Below are positions 11,564 through 21,140 of a stretch of 64,000 nucleotides of DNA, one piece after another. Below the pieces are notes generated by a model, which worked only from the letters and a program-made list of their open reading frames with translations, was not told the origin of the DNA and ran no database searches. Location of the stretch: NCBI RefSeq assembly GCF_020360975.1, contig NW_025408671.1, positions 5,704,001 to 5,768,000 of the forward strand. The letters run 5' to 3'. A program made the translations under genes and the position numbers. Each line of letters begins with the position of its first letter. Position 1 is the first letter of the stretch. This DNA comes from Hirsutella rhossiliensis. Taxonomy: Eukaryota; Ascomycota; Sordariomycetes; Hypocreales; Ophiocordycipitaceae.

Positions 11564-13700
11564 GCTTTAAGGGTCCCTTATTAGCCCTATTTTATTCCTT
11601 TTATATATAAGGGGGATACTAGCGGCTAAGGGGTACTAGCTATCTTATATAGATAACTTTAGTATTTCTATAACGTCGACCTTAGCTAAGAAGAACGTTT
11701 AATAGCTAGAAGCGATAGCTACTAACTTATTTAAATAAGCTAAGGACTAAAGGGTCTACTTTAACCCCTTAAAAATAAAACTTATTTACTTTAATAGGTA
11801 AAAGCAGCTTATTTTAAAGGGTATAATAGTAGGAGGCCTATTTATTAAAGTAAAACCTTTAGTATAGTAGCTAAGGGTCTTTTTTAATTCTAAGCTCTTA
11901 TTTAAATAATATATTAAGAAGAAAGTAGCCTTTATATAAGCTACCTTTAAAGAACTATCCTACTTAACCTCTATATAAAGAGGCCTTTTATTTAGATCCT
12001 TTAAATAGCTTTACTAAGCCTATATAACCTTTATAGTAAACTATAAGGCCTAGCTTTAGTATAAAGGGCCTAAGACCCCTAAGAGCCTTATAAAGCCTTT
12101 TTAAAGGCTTTAAAACTAAGCTCTTTTAAAGGTCTTAATAGCTTTTAAAGGATCCCTTATTAAGGCTTTAAAAGCTAACGCGGCCCTACCGCTACTAAAA
12201 GTATAATTTAAAAGAGTATACCTCTCTTACGCCCTCTAGACCTTATACTTCTTACTTAGTTACCTTATAAGGTAAGCTTATAACCTAGTTATATAGGATA
12301 ACCTCGCTAACTTAAGCTTTAATATAAGGGCCTTAAGCTATATTAAGCCTTATATATAGCTCTTTTACTTCCTTAAAGGCTTAGTAGCTATTATAAGACT
12401 TAATTATAACTTAGAAAGAAGGAAAGCTAGCTAGGAGCCCTTATAAGCCTAGAGCTTAAGGCCTTTATTATAATAATAAAGGCCCTAAGACTTTAGCTAA
12501 GAAGTAGTACTAATACTTCTTAGCTAGCTTAGCTAGCTTAAAAGACTTTAGGTTATAGCCCTTAGCTTTCTATACTAATAGCTTTAAGGGGTGCCTTAAG
12601 GGGTCCCTTATAGAGACTAACGCTTACTCTTTTTATAAAATAGGCCTAGAAAATAAGCTTATTAAAGCGTACTATAAAAACCTAGGGCCCTTAATTAAAG
12701 TAGCTAATATAGAGCTATTCGCGATACTAAGGGTCTTAGAGGACCTAGCTAAGAAGCCTCGGCCCTTAAGGCTTAGCCCCCTTAACCCCCTTATAAAGGC
12801 CTATATCTTAATAGATGGCTAAGCCGCTATAAGGAAGGTTATAGGTTTCTTAGACCTAGCTATATATATTAAAAAGCTCTTATTTAGCTTAGAAGCCTTT
12901 TATAATATATAGCTATACTAGTACCCTAGCTACCTAAGGATCTTTAGTAACGAGCTAGCTAACTAGGTAGCTAAAAGAGGCTTAAAGGCCTTTATCTAAG
13001 GGACCCTTTTAGTCTTTATTAGCTACTTATAAAGAAAGGTCTAGTAAGCTACTAAGAACTATTAAAAGGGCCTCTAAGCTACTAAGGCGGCTAAAGGCCC
13101 TAGGGCTAAGGGCCTAGGCAAGCACTATATATTTATTTAAAAGACCCCCCCCCCCCGCCTAGCCCTTAGCCTAGAAAAGGACCTTATAAGGAGGCCTAGG
13201 CCGACCCTCTTAGCCTTTTACTAGCTCCTCTTTAAGGCTAGCTTCTTATTTTCCTTCTTAAAAAGGACTAATAAGGTAGACCGAGACGACTACCGCTATA
13301 GCTAAGGAAGGTATATAGCTAAGTACCTTATCCTAAGGTGCCCGAACTATAGGAGGGAAAGAGAGGTCCTTTACTAAACCTCTAAGAGAATAAAGGGGGC
13401 CCTTAGCCTACCTATTCTTTATAGCTCTAAGGAAGAAAGGGAAGCCCTTTTAACCTTCTTAGCTAAAATAAAGATAGGGATAGCTAAGTAGCTTAAAAAG
13501 GAGTAACCTAGGGGCCCTAGGGCCCTTAGGGAGGAAAAACACTATATAGGAGGAACTAAACTAACCTTTCTTTTATTATTACCTTTATAGCTACCCTTTC
13601 CTTAATTAGTTATAAGCCCCTAAGCTCTATAGCTAGCTAGGACTACTAATAAGGGCCTAGGCCCCTACTATCCCCGCTATAGCCTTAGAGGCTATATATA
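11564..13700 (+). pseudogene. LINE (Tad-like) ORF2 3' half: RT end and RNase H
   Basis: Reading through RIP stops, the frame starts with an RT active-site remnant (Y-I-D-N-F, from Y-V-D-D) at about 11640. It continues through the RT thumb region, with the typical non-LTR segments ending in an A-x-GAFKGSPI-like motif and ALPPL-like residues (about 12110-12210). It then reaches an RNase H domain, with the first Asp in the context ...DGQAAI (about 12805-12830) and a later NELANQVA-like motif (about 12950-12975). The domain order, with RNase H after RT and no integrase, points to a Tad/I-type LINE. The 5' part is missing because the sequence begins at the A2 LTR. A run of about ten C at 13144 lies in the tail. 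Confidence 0.72.
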
Positions 13701-13847
13701 AGTAATAATATAAAAAAGAAATTTACTTCCTTATTATAATTCCTACCTTTATAAGAATTAAATAACTTTGCCCTACCTATCTAACCTCTTACTTTTAATT
13801 TTACCTTTATATATTTTTATATATACTTCTTATATCTCTCTTTATAA
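13701..13847 (+). repeat. 3' fragment of a family A LTR
   Basis: About 145 bp match the last third of the 486-bp copia LTR, ending CTTTATAAGA (ancestral CTACGCGAGA). It is strongly RIPed, and its left part is lost at the LINE junction. Confidence 0.75.
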
Positions 13848-14071
13848 GAAAAATAGCCTATAAGTAAGTATAAGTAGCCTATAAGTAAATACTTATAGGT
13901 ATTTTTAAGTCTAGTATATATTTATATTACTCTTAATAAAGTTATTACTTACTCTCGAAGTACTCTTTATTACTAGTTATTAGGTTTTTATATTAAAGAA
14001 AGAGGGTATAGATTACGCTATCCTACCTAAAAGAGGGAGTCTATAGGTATAGCTATATATATATATATAAA
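13848..14071. other. AT-rich spacer with short tandem repeat and (TA)n
   Basis: Two copies of a roughly 20-bp unit, AGCCTATAAGTAARTA, lie at about 13853-13892 and a (TA)n tract at about 14054-14069. A run of G at 14076 marks the abrupt change from RIPed AT-rich DNA to ordinary composition. No gene seen. Confidence 0.6.
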
Positions 14072-14646
14072 GTGCGGGGGGGGATAGGTTTCCCTACTAA
14101 TCCGGCAGCTTACGGTTATCCGGATCTATTAAGTAAATTCCTTAGCATCCCCTAGGTTAACTACCGCATTCGGTGCCTCCGGATGCGGCGATGGCATCGT
14201 CTCCGCTTATAGGGATGAGGTGCGCGCTTCTTAGTGCGTGTGGGCGTGAGCCCAACCTTTAATAGCTACACATTGGTCTGTGGCCCACTGGGACCCTTGT
14301 TGGGTCTTTGAGACCCTCGTTAGGTCGTGACACTCTCACTGTGTTAAGGCGAGCGGGGCCAAGAGGTCAGGGTCATGCCCACAGACGGTCCAAGCGATGG
14401 AAAAGGGGTCTTCCGGACGAACCTGCCACTCCTAGCAGAAGGGCGTGCGGCAGGCGTGACTCGTGTACTAGAACATCTCAAATACCCTCTTTTGGCTAGT
14501 TATTTGTGATATCTGTACCTATATAAAGCCCCTCACTCGTCCCGATAAACAGACTGATAGACCAAGACATGCATCACTGAATTTACCTTTCTGAGATCTC
14601 TTTACCTTCCACTATGCTCTGAAGCCCCTGCTTGAGTGATTGAATA
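14072..14646. other. Normal-GC non-coding block with a TATA-like site
   Basis: No convincing reading frame. CCGCATTCGG...CCGGATGCGG (about 14163-14189) could form a small hairpin. TATATAAAGCCCCTC at about 14520 resembles a TATA box followed by a start region and points right, towards the convergent 3' end of the next gene. It could be a solo LTR or the remains of a promoter; no repeat partner is present in the window to decide. Confidence 0.4.
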
Positions 14647-14677
14647 TCTTGAAGACAGCCTTGCCCACATGAACAAA

Positions 14678-15541
14678 CTAGGCAACATCAATCATCTGCA
14701 GCGCCTGTGAAACAATGGCGTATCCTTCTGTTCCTTCCTGGAGAACCTTGCCGTTGATGTTGAGGACAGTACCCTGGGACGGCTGGCCAGCAAAAGGATC
14801 AGGAGCGTGGCCCATGTGGGTTCCAGCCCTAGTCGTGCTACAGGAGACATTGTAGTGCTTGTGGGTTCGAGTTTTCATGCACTTGAGTTGGATGATGCCG
14901 GGGACCGAGCCACCAGCGTATTGTACGTAATTCGCGGTCGCGAGCCAGTCCGTAGTCGTAGCCGTCTCGACATCCTGAGAAGGCAGCCAACTGTTGTCGG
15001 CAACCAACACAGTCGAACCGACTTGACCCAGCTCAAACTCAGTAAAGATCTTGTCCGTTGGGCAGACAGAGAGAGCCGTCAGCGCAAATATATCCTGGAC
15101 TCCGAGCTGTAGGACAGCAGCCGCAAACCTAGCGACGAAGTCCACGTGGGCGGACAAGTCCATGCCTGGATCGGTGGTGAACTCGTAGGCAAACATGGTC
15201 CCATCGAGGGCTGTCTTGAAGTAGAGACCACGCATGTTGGGAGTCTTCTGTGGAATCCGAGGGCTGCAGAGAATAAAATCCCCGTGGCTTTTCCCTTGTA
15301 CCGTTTCATAGACCATGACTCGCCCTTCAGGGAGATCAAAGTGCTTGTGGACAAGGTGGATAGAGAACTTGTCGACAAGTCCATGAGCGGCAATAATGCC
15401 GAGGAGAATAGCATGTGCCTTGGGATTGTTAGCCGCGGCGTTCGCCATGTTGTCGATGTGAGGAAGCTTGTTGTATTCAGCCGAAGGTAGGGGACCTTCG
15501 TGGAGGCGTCCATTGTTGAGAGGGTTAAAAGGAAGAGACAT
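14678..15541 (-). CDS. Conserved-looking hypothetical protein, 287 aa
   Basis: An uninterrupted frame of 287 codons, ATG at 15541 and TAG at 14678, with balanced codon use (GC-rich third positions) and no RIP signature. This contrasts with everything to its left. I do not recognise the family. The N-terminus (MSLPFNPLNNGRLHEGPLP) lacks a signal peptide. A mildly hydrophobic helix, AHAILLGIIAAHGLV, sits at about residues 42-56, and there is no clear membrane span. The centre contains alternating hydrophobic segments with DGTMFAYEFTTDPG, and the C-terminal third is rich in Gly, Thr and Gln. It is a soluble, probably cytosolic protein of unknown role. Overlapping frames on both strands are shadows. 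The short distance from 13.8 kb makes it the leftmost intact gene of the island. Confidence 0.8.
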   Translation of the reverse strand: MSLPFNPLNNGRLHEGPLPSAEYNKLPHIDNMANAAANNPKAHAILLGIIAAHGLVDKFSIHLVHKHFDLPEGRVMVYETVQGKSHGDFILCSPRIPQKTPNMRGLYFKTALDGTMFAYEFTTDPGMDLSAHVDFVARFAAAVLQLGVQDIFALTALSVCPTDKIFTEFELGQVGSTVLVADNSWLPSQDVETATTTDWLATANYVQYAGGSVPGIIQLKCMKTRTHKHYNVSCSTTRAGTHMGHAPDPFAGQPSQGTVLNINGKVLQEGTEGYAIVSQALQMIDVA

Positions 15542-15873
15542 GGTGGACAGTGAGTCGGGGCAATACAGGCGGCTTAGGTGCTAATAGTGGGATAGGGCTT
15601 TGAGGACTCAATGAAGACAGACGTGACAGCCCTACGCAACCCTTGAGCAAGAAATTGATCGTATGGAGCTCGGGCAGAGCGGGTAACAAATAGCAGCTGG
15701 GTATGATGCTGTGCGAGAGGTTTCAGCGAGCTCTGAAGAAAAGGGAACCTGGAGCGTGAACACGAGGGCGCCATCCCTGACCTTTCTACTCCCCTGCCTC
15801 TGAAATTTCACCGATGACCAAGAACTCTGGACTAAGTGAGACACTTTCTTATTTAGTGATATACGAAGGTAGT
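15542..15873. other. Upstream region of the 287-aa gene
   Basis: About 330 bp of ordinary composition. No TATA box or long pyrimidine tract stands out. It should hold the promoter of the minus-strand gene ending at 14678. Confidence 0.4.
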
Positions 15874-16055
15874 GTAGTATCGCGTGCAACAGAGAACTAA
15901 CATGTAGTATCGTATGCAAGAGAGAAACCAACATGTAGACTGCGTAGTGTGCATGAGAGGACTGGCATATATTATCGTATGCAGGATAGAAGCCAACATG
16001 CAGCATCGGTTGTAAGAGAGAACCAACAAGTAATGTAGTATGCAAGAAAGAACAC
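15874..16055. repeat. Degenerate ~31-bp tandem repeat, six units
   Basis: Six imperfect units built on GTAGTATCGTATGCAAGAG followed by AGAACCAACAT, each 30-34 bp. Differences between units include both transitions and transversions. No reading frame is kept through it. Confidence 0.8.
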
Positions 16056-16621
16056 CCTCCTCCAGCACCATAGATAATAGCTCGGTTGGGGTTTAGTATG
16101 ATAGAGACCGTTAAGATTTCTATGGCCCGTAGGTATTCGCGCTTACATTCATAATGCCGAAGGAGGTGTAGAGACATAAATTGGGCATTTTTTAAACAGG
16201 GTTGTTAGACATTCACGTAAGCCACCCCCTGTCTACTGCAGCCCGCAGATGTCGTCTACTGCAGCTTGAAGAAGGCGTCTGCCGCAGCCCAAAGATGCCG
16301 TCTACTGCAGCCCAAAGAAGGCGACTGCCTGGAGGAAATTTGTGAAGCTTACGGCAAAGACGGCGGCTGGAGACAACGCTCTCGAGCTAGGGGCGCACTT
16401 ACGCCTATTTCACAGCATAATCATATTAATCGTAGGAAAAGCGCAAGCTGCCTCGCTTGTCAAGGTCAGCCAGCCGCGCTCACGGAGTTAACGCAAGCCC
16501 CTACACGCAACCGGCGGCAATAATGCGCCTACAAAGTCGCGGCGGGGATGCGACAAAGGCGATGTAGATATTTATACACACCCGACTTGCTGGGACTTTT
16601 TGATACAATGTAATTTTACTA
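16056..16621. other. Intergenic DNA with a 23-bp minisatellite
   Basis: Ordinary composition, no convincing gene; the minisatellite at 16231-16322 is listed separately. A small plus-strand frame at 16266-16523 begins in the repeat and has no other support. Confidence 0.5.
16231..16322. repeat. Tandem repeat, 4 x 23 bp
   Basis: Four exact-length 23-bp units, consensus GTCTACTGCAGCCCAAAGAT plus GCC, with PstI-like CTGCAG cores. The length is not a multiple of three, so this is a minisatellite and not a protein repeat. Confidence 0.9.
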
Positions 16622-18644
16622 CAGTCAACCTAGGCTATAACGATCACGTGCTATAGCGATAGTCTGGCTTTAGCGATAAGATATATATACACGAGCAATA
16701 ATTAGCTATAAAATTCCTTATCTCCCGATACTAGCGATATCGCCCCGTATTTACTAACAAATCCGTTTATCTTATATAGGTATCGTTATAGGTATATACC
16801 TACTATATTTTAGCTAGCTACCCTATAATAATATTTTCTAAATCCGTACCTTAATCTCTTATTTTATAATTAATTCTATATATATTATATATATTAGAAA
16901 AATAAGAAGGGTAATATCGATACGTCGGCAAGGCATTTCCTAAGCTTAAAGAAAGGGAATTCGTTAAAAGGCGCGAGAAAACGCGATATAGAGGCATTCG
17001 GATATTATTGCGTGGGCAAACCACTAGTAGGGACGAAAATTTGCTCAATCTACGATCTCCGAGACCCTCAGCGCCGAATTCGCCTACATTAACAACTCAC
17101 ACATACCCCACACACTCAAAAGACGGGCTGCAGACTAGCCGCTGCTTAAAGCCGCCCTTTACGAGCTCCTCTAGCGATTTAATAACGCCGGGCACCCTAT
17201 TAATAGCGACATTATCGTCTCGCTAGCCTAGAAGCTATAGAACACGATGCCCGACTTCCGTGGGCAGCCTATACTAAGCTTCTTAGAGGGCTAGCTTAAC
17301 GGCTTTAAGAAAAGGCATAGTCTTAAGCGCTACCGATAGCACGGCGAGTTAAAGACTATAGAGCAATACGACTTTAACGATGCCCTTACCGAGACCTAAA
17401 AGCTCTACGCTACGTATAACTCGAACGATATCTATAACGCCGACGAGACTAGGCTCTTCTAGAAGGCAACGCCTACCTATACGATAGCCTTACGTTCGCA
17501 GAAAGGCATAAAGATTAAGAAAGACCGTATTACGCTTCTCCCTTGCTCTAACGCTATAGGCATATATCGTCTATAGCTTTAGGTAATTAGCATAGTAGCT
17601 AACCCTTATGCCTTTAGCCGCCTTAACTATAAGATCGCAGCAATGCCGCTTTATTATCGCTTTAATAAGACTGCCTAGATAACCTTAACTATCTTCTCTA
17701 AGTAGCTAAAGTAGTTTAATACCTAAATAGCTAGTCGTAAGGTGTTATTATTGCTTAATAACTTTAGTGCCTACGAGTATGCCGCTCGCGATACCGAATC
17801 CGACCTTAAAAACATATAAATATACTTCCTGCCGCCGAATTCGACCGCGCTATTCTAGCCGATAGACTAAGGGATTATTAATAACCTTAAAGTCTACTAT
17901 AAAAAGCTATAGCTCGAGTTCTTTAGTTATCTCGCATTCTAGTAACGCGATCCGCTATAAAATATAACGCTATTTAGGGCAGTCTTATAAGCTATTAAGG
18001 CGTAGGCCTCTATAAAAAATAATACTATCGCTAACTATTAGATAATATTACGGCTTTTTAGCACACGGTTTAGGCTATACTAGCGCCTAAAGGATTAGGA
18101 CGAGTCCCGTTAAGCTCTCCTCGAAGCTATATAGCGCGTGCGTATATAATAGGCAATAGGCATTAATAATCTTATTAATATTAATTTAGCCGAATTTAAT
18201 GCCTTCGTAAACCTAGAATTCGAATGCCTCGAGGAAATAGAAGACGAGCTTCTCGAATTTATCGCGAAGACCTTTATAGAGCTTAGTATCTCTCCCAACG
18301 AGGATCACGGCGATAACAACGACCGACCTAAGCCTACGCTAATTATAGTAGCATAAGCGTTAGAGGCTATCGAGCAATTAATAGCCTTCGAGGAACAATA
18401 AAGCTCAGTTAACTAGGAATGCCTTTACTTTCTATGCTAGCGGTAGAGGGCAATTTAAGCGGATTAGTAGGCGGCACGCGATGCGGCAAAATCATAACAA
18501 TCTATTAAGAAGTATCTTTTAGCTAATTTAGCGGGGGAATACGTATAAAGGTACTTCTAGCGCGTTTCTTTAAATATAACGATGTCCTGACTATAACGAT
18601 TAAAATAATATGCCGGAGAGTATCGTTATAGCCTAGGTTGACTG
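16622..18644 (+). mobile_element. Fot1/pogo-type DNA transposon, perfect 23-bp TIRs
   Basis: Perfect inverted repeats CAGTCAACCTAGGCTATAAC plus GAT lie at 16622-16644 and 18622-18644, bounded by TA on both sides (16620-16621 and 18645-18646), the classic Tc1/mariner-pogo target duplication. Length is 2023 bp, normal for Fot1-like elements. The interior is moderately RIPed while the TIRs are intact. It encodes a broken pogo-type transposase. Confidence 0.95.
17100..18420 (+). pseudogene. Pogo/Fot1-type DDE transposase, broken
   Basis: Reading through stops in one frame shows a CENP-B/pogo helix-turn-helix (GWLNGFKKRH-like, the W now TAG, about 17293-17325). The first catalytic block is IYNADETRLF (about 17433-17462), corresponding to the family DIYNMDET motif. 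The second Asp is in LLLLNNFSAYEYAA (about 17745-17785; the catalytic Asp reads N). The third block is FLPPNSTALFQPIDQGII (about 17826-17880). An acidic C-terminal tail runs to about 18420. The D-to-N change and Trp/Gln-to-stop changes are RIP-like. Start codon not resolved. The protein would bind the TIRs and cut and paste the element; this copy is inactive. Confidence 0.85.
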
Positions 18645-18646
18645 TA

Positions 18647-19006
18647 GTAGTAAATAAACGTACCATTAATAGCAAGGTGTCCTTATTGCCTGATATCCCT
18701 GTCTGCTGCAACCCGATTCCCTTCCCGCAGTCAATGGGATCCCTTTGGCTGTCATAAGACCGCCCGTAGGTCAGTCGCGGGGGTATAGACCAATAAGAAC
18801 GCCGCAATACTAAGGGTACATTTATTTGCAAGTAAATCCCACGGTAGTAAAAGTCCCCGCAGTTATGTCTTATATAAATAGCTATATCATACTGGTCGCA
18901 TCCTTCCCCCTGTGGCTCGTATCTGCTTCGTAGCTACGTACTATGAATCCCTCAACCTACGTGCGGGCTTACGACAGCCAAAGGGAAGACGATATCTTTA
19001 ATTAAA
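18647..19006. other. Spacer between two DNA transposons, holding a MITE-like element
   Basis: Ordinary composition. Most of it is the inverted-repeat element at 18740-18986. No gene. Confidence 0.6.
18740..18986. mobile_element. MITE-like element, 247 bp with 32-bp imperfect TIRs
   Basis: TCCCTTTGGCTGTCATAAG... at 18740-18771 is the inverted counterpart of 18955-18986 with about three mismatches in 32 bp. The interior is non-coding and contains TATATAAATAGC. No matching TSD is visible on either side, so the mobile nature is inferred only from size and inverted ends. Confidence 0.6.
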
Positions 19007-20859
19007 AGCTCACCCACTTAGGGGCACACCTACTTAAGGGCACGTCTCACACAACCAAGACAGCATATTCTAATAGCAATTAAAGCCGCGTTTTTATATC
19101 GCGATACTTAATTATGGTGTTTTCCTACTATTCTAGCTGCCAGCTTCCACATAGAGCTTTAAAATCCGCCTTCTAATTAGCTATTGCGACGGCAGACGGC
19201 TTAAGGGCGCGTTAAAGCTGTTTCCTCGTCTTAGACTCTTAATAACTTATTTAATCCGTATAAACCGGCTATTTAGATCTTAGGCGATTTTTCGTTGCTT
19301 TTAAGGCTATAGACGATATAATTAATGCTTAAGCTATTATATACGTAGCTATACCGTTATAAGCTATATATTCTAACGATTAAGGCTGCGGCTAACTTTG
19401 CTAAAAAGCATATAGATTATATAGTTAACTTAACCGCGATTTTCGAGCCCCCTAATAAGCCTACGGACTTCCTACGATCGTCTCGGTATTTTAAGGGCAT
19501 CGCTATTATCTATTAAGCTTAAATTCTTCTTTTTCTTTAGTAGTAACGGCGTTAACGGCGCGGGCAAGATAAAGCGGCTTATTAATAGCTTTGCTATATT
19601 AACTAGCTAAAGTCCTATCCCTCGCTACCCCCCTTTAATATTTTTCTCGGTTAGGCCGGCCTACTAGGCCTAATAATAGCAGCGAAGGAAAAATACCTTG
19701 CTAATTAGTATTATATCATCGAGAGAAGCGATTTTTTAGAGTTAACGTCCGTAGGTAGCTTTAATTAGTAAAAAAATCGAGATATCGAGAGGTTAAAGAA
19801 CGTATAAGGCGTAAAGAGGTAGGAAAAGGAGATATATACTATATAGGAAGTATTCGTATATAAAATCGTTAGTCTAATAGCTTCTATAGCTATCTATAAT
19901 TAAGAGGACGTTACCTTATAGCTAGCTTCTTATTTATAGGATAAAGACCTACTTAAGCTATTAAATCGCTATAGAGTCGCTCGTCTAGCCCTTTAGAGAG
20001 GCTATAAAGTCCTAATCCTTTAGAAAGTCGAGTTCTTTAAGGAACTATTAGTATTAAAGGTCCTAACCTTTAAAGATTATAAGAGGAGTTAAGGCCCAGC
20101 TAGTAGTAAGGACGTATTCCACTATTATAGTCTAATAACGCGACCTAAGCCGCTTCTTAAGCGTCTTCTTTTTCTCTAAGCTCCCTAGCACGAGGCCGTT
20201 ATAGCCGAGGCCTTCGAGGATACCTATCTCGTCTATATTAAAGCGTAATTCTAGGGGAATAGCCTATAAAGCTAGGAGCTTAAGTAACTAAAACTACTCC
20301 TTAATCCGGGCTATAGAAGCGCCGTTAATACGAGTAGAATCGAGAGCTTTACCTTTAATCGTGCTAACCTCTAGATTTCGGGCTAAAAAGCCTACTACCT
20401 AGTATTTTCTAAGTAGGCGGGTATCGCCTATAGCCGTGATAATACGGCCGGCGAATTCCCTTAGCTAGAGATATATTAAGGGGAGCCTAAGGGCGGCTTA
20501 GGCGAGAACCTAATCTCGGAGGTATTTCTCTTACTCTCGGCTAAGCCTCTAATAGCATTCGTATGCCTCTCTCTTTAGTTAGGCACCTTTAAGGCGTTTC
20601 TAAAGTATCGTCCTTAGAATACCTTACTTCTAACTAGCCTATACCTAACCTATGCCGAATTTAATATTAGCTAGAGCGTTCTAAACCTAATCTTTAGTAT
20701 ATTTAGAAAGCTAAGATATTGCTAATTCGAATAATGTTTTTTTAATAATAATTAAGTATAAGATATACGAGAATTCGCGGTTGTGATGTACGAGTTAGTC
20801 GGCGCGTTGGTATTGTGGAGACGTGCCCTTAAGTGGGTGTGCCCCTAAGTGGGTGAGCT
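19007..20859 (-). mobile_element. Second pogo-like DNA transposon, 42-bp TIRs
   Basis: Inverted repeats of 42 bp at 19007-19048 and 20818-20859 (AGCTCACCCACTTAGGGGCA...), differing at one site (T against C, RIP-like). Each TIR contains two direct CACTTARGGGCAC-type subrepeats, perhaps two transposase sites. Length is 1853 bp. It encodes a degraded pogo-type transposase on the minus strand. No clear TA duplication can be read at the ends. The interior is clearly more RIPed than the element at 16622-18644. Confidence 0.88.
19400..20700 (-). pseudogene. Pogo/Fot1-type transposase, broken
   Basis: On the minus strand, reading through stops, the first catalytic block is FNIDEIGILEGLG (about 20238-20200). 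It is followed by TLTPLIIFKG-like residues (about 20085) and a KELDFLKDWDFIASLKGWTS-like segment (about 20030-19970), typical of Fot1 proteins. The second block is LLIIDSYRSY (about 19905-19875) and the third LLFLPPYALYVLQPLDIS (about 19830-19775). Bounds are approximate. Many TAG/TAA replace Trp and Gln. Sequence and TIRs differ from the neighbouring pogo element, so this is a separate family. Confidence 0.78.
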
Positions 20860-21140
20860 GACTTAGCGGTCAATCGGATCCGGCCCCTGCAATCAAGACC
20901 CTATAATACGGTGCGATTCTATGAAAACTCATACTGTGTTGTGTAGAAACCAAAGAATATTGGCTGAGCATCAAGCACGTGATCGTTCGTTCGCACCCAC
21001 GTACCGCCACATTTTTTCCGCCTTCTAAATTTTATACATGTAAACCCGGTGGCTCCACGCACGCCTGCTTAACAGTCTCCGCCTCTATTTTCCTTCGTCT
21101 ACACTCTAATACAGTACATCCTCTCGAAACCTTTTCCATA
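20860..21140 (+). promoter_or_regulatory. Upstream region of the APH-like gene
   Basis: 281 bp of ordinary DNA between the transposon TIR and the chosen start codon. It contains a palindromic CACGTG at about 20977. The open frame extends upstream to an ATG at 20979, but the 54 extra residues look like translated leader. Confidence 0.4.

Noticed and set aside
14308..14499. Plus-strand 63-codon frame
   Set aside because: Arg-rich composition, no motif, no conservation evidence, in a non-coding block.
14807..15513. Three frames overlapping the 287-aa gene
   Set aside because: Shadows of the real minus-strand frame; composition atypical of proteins.
15574..16177. Minus-strand frames of 66, 181 and 72 codons
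   Set aside because: They pass through the 31-bp minisatellite; the repeats explain the open frame and the Leu/His/Tyr-rich translation.
16266..16523. Plus-strand 85-codon frame
   Set aside because: Starts inside the 23-bp minisatellite and shows no recognisable feature.
20979..21140. 54-residue N-terminal extension of the APH-like protein
   Set aside because: Composition looks like translated leader, and the fold expected for the family starts after the ATG at 21141; kept only as an alternative start.
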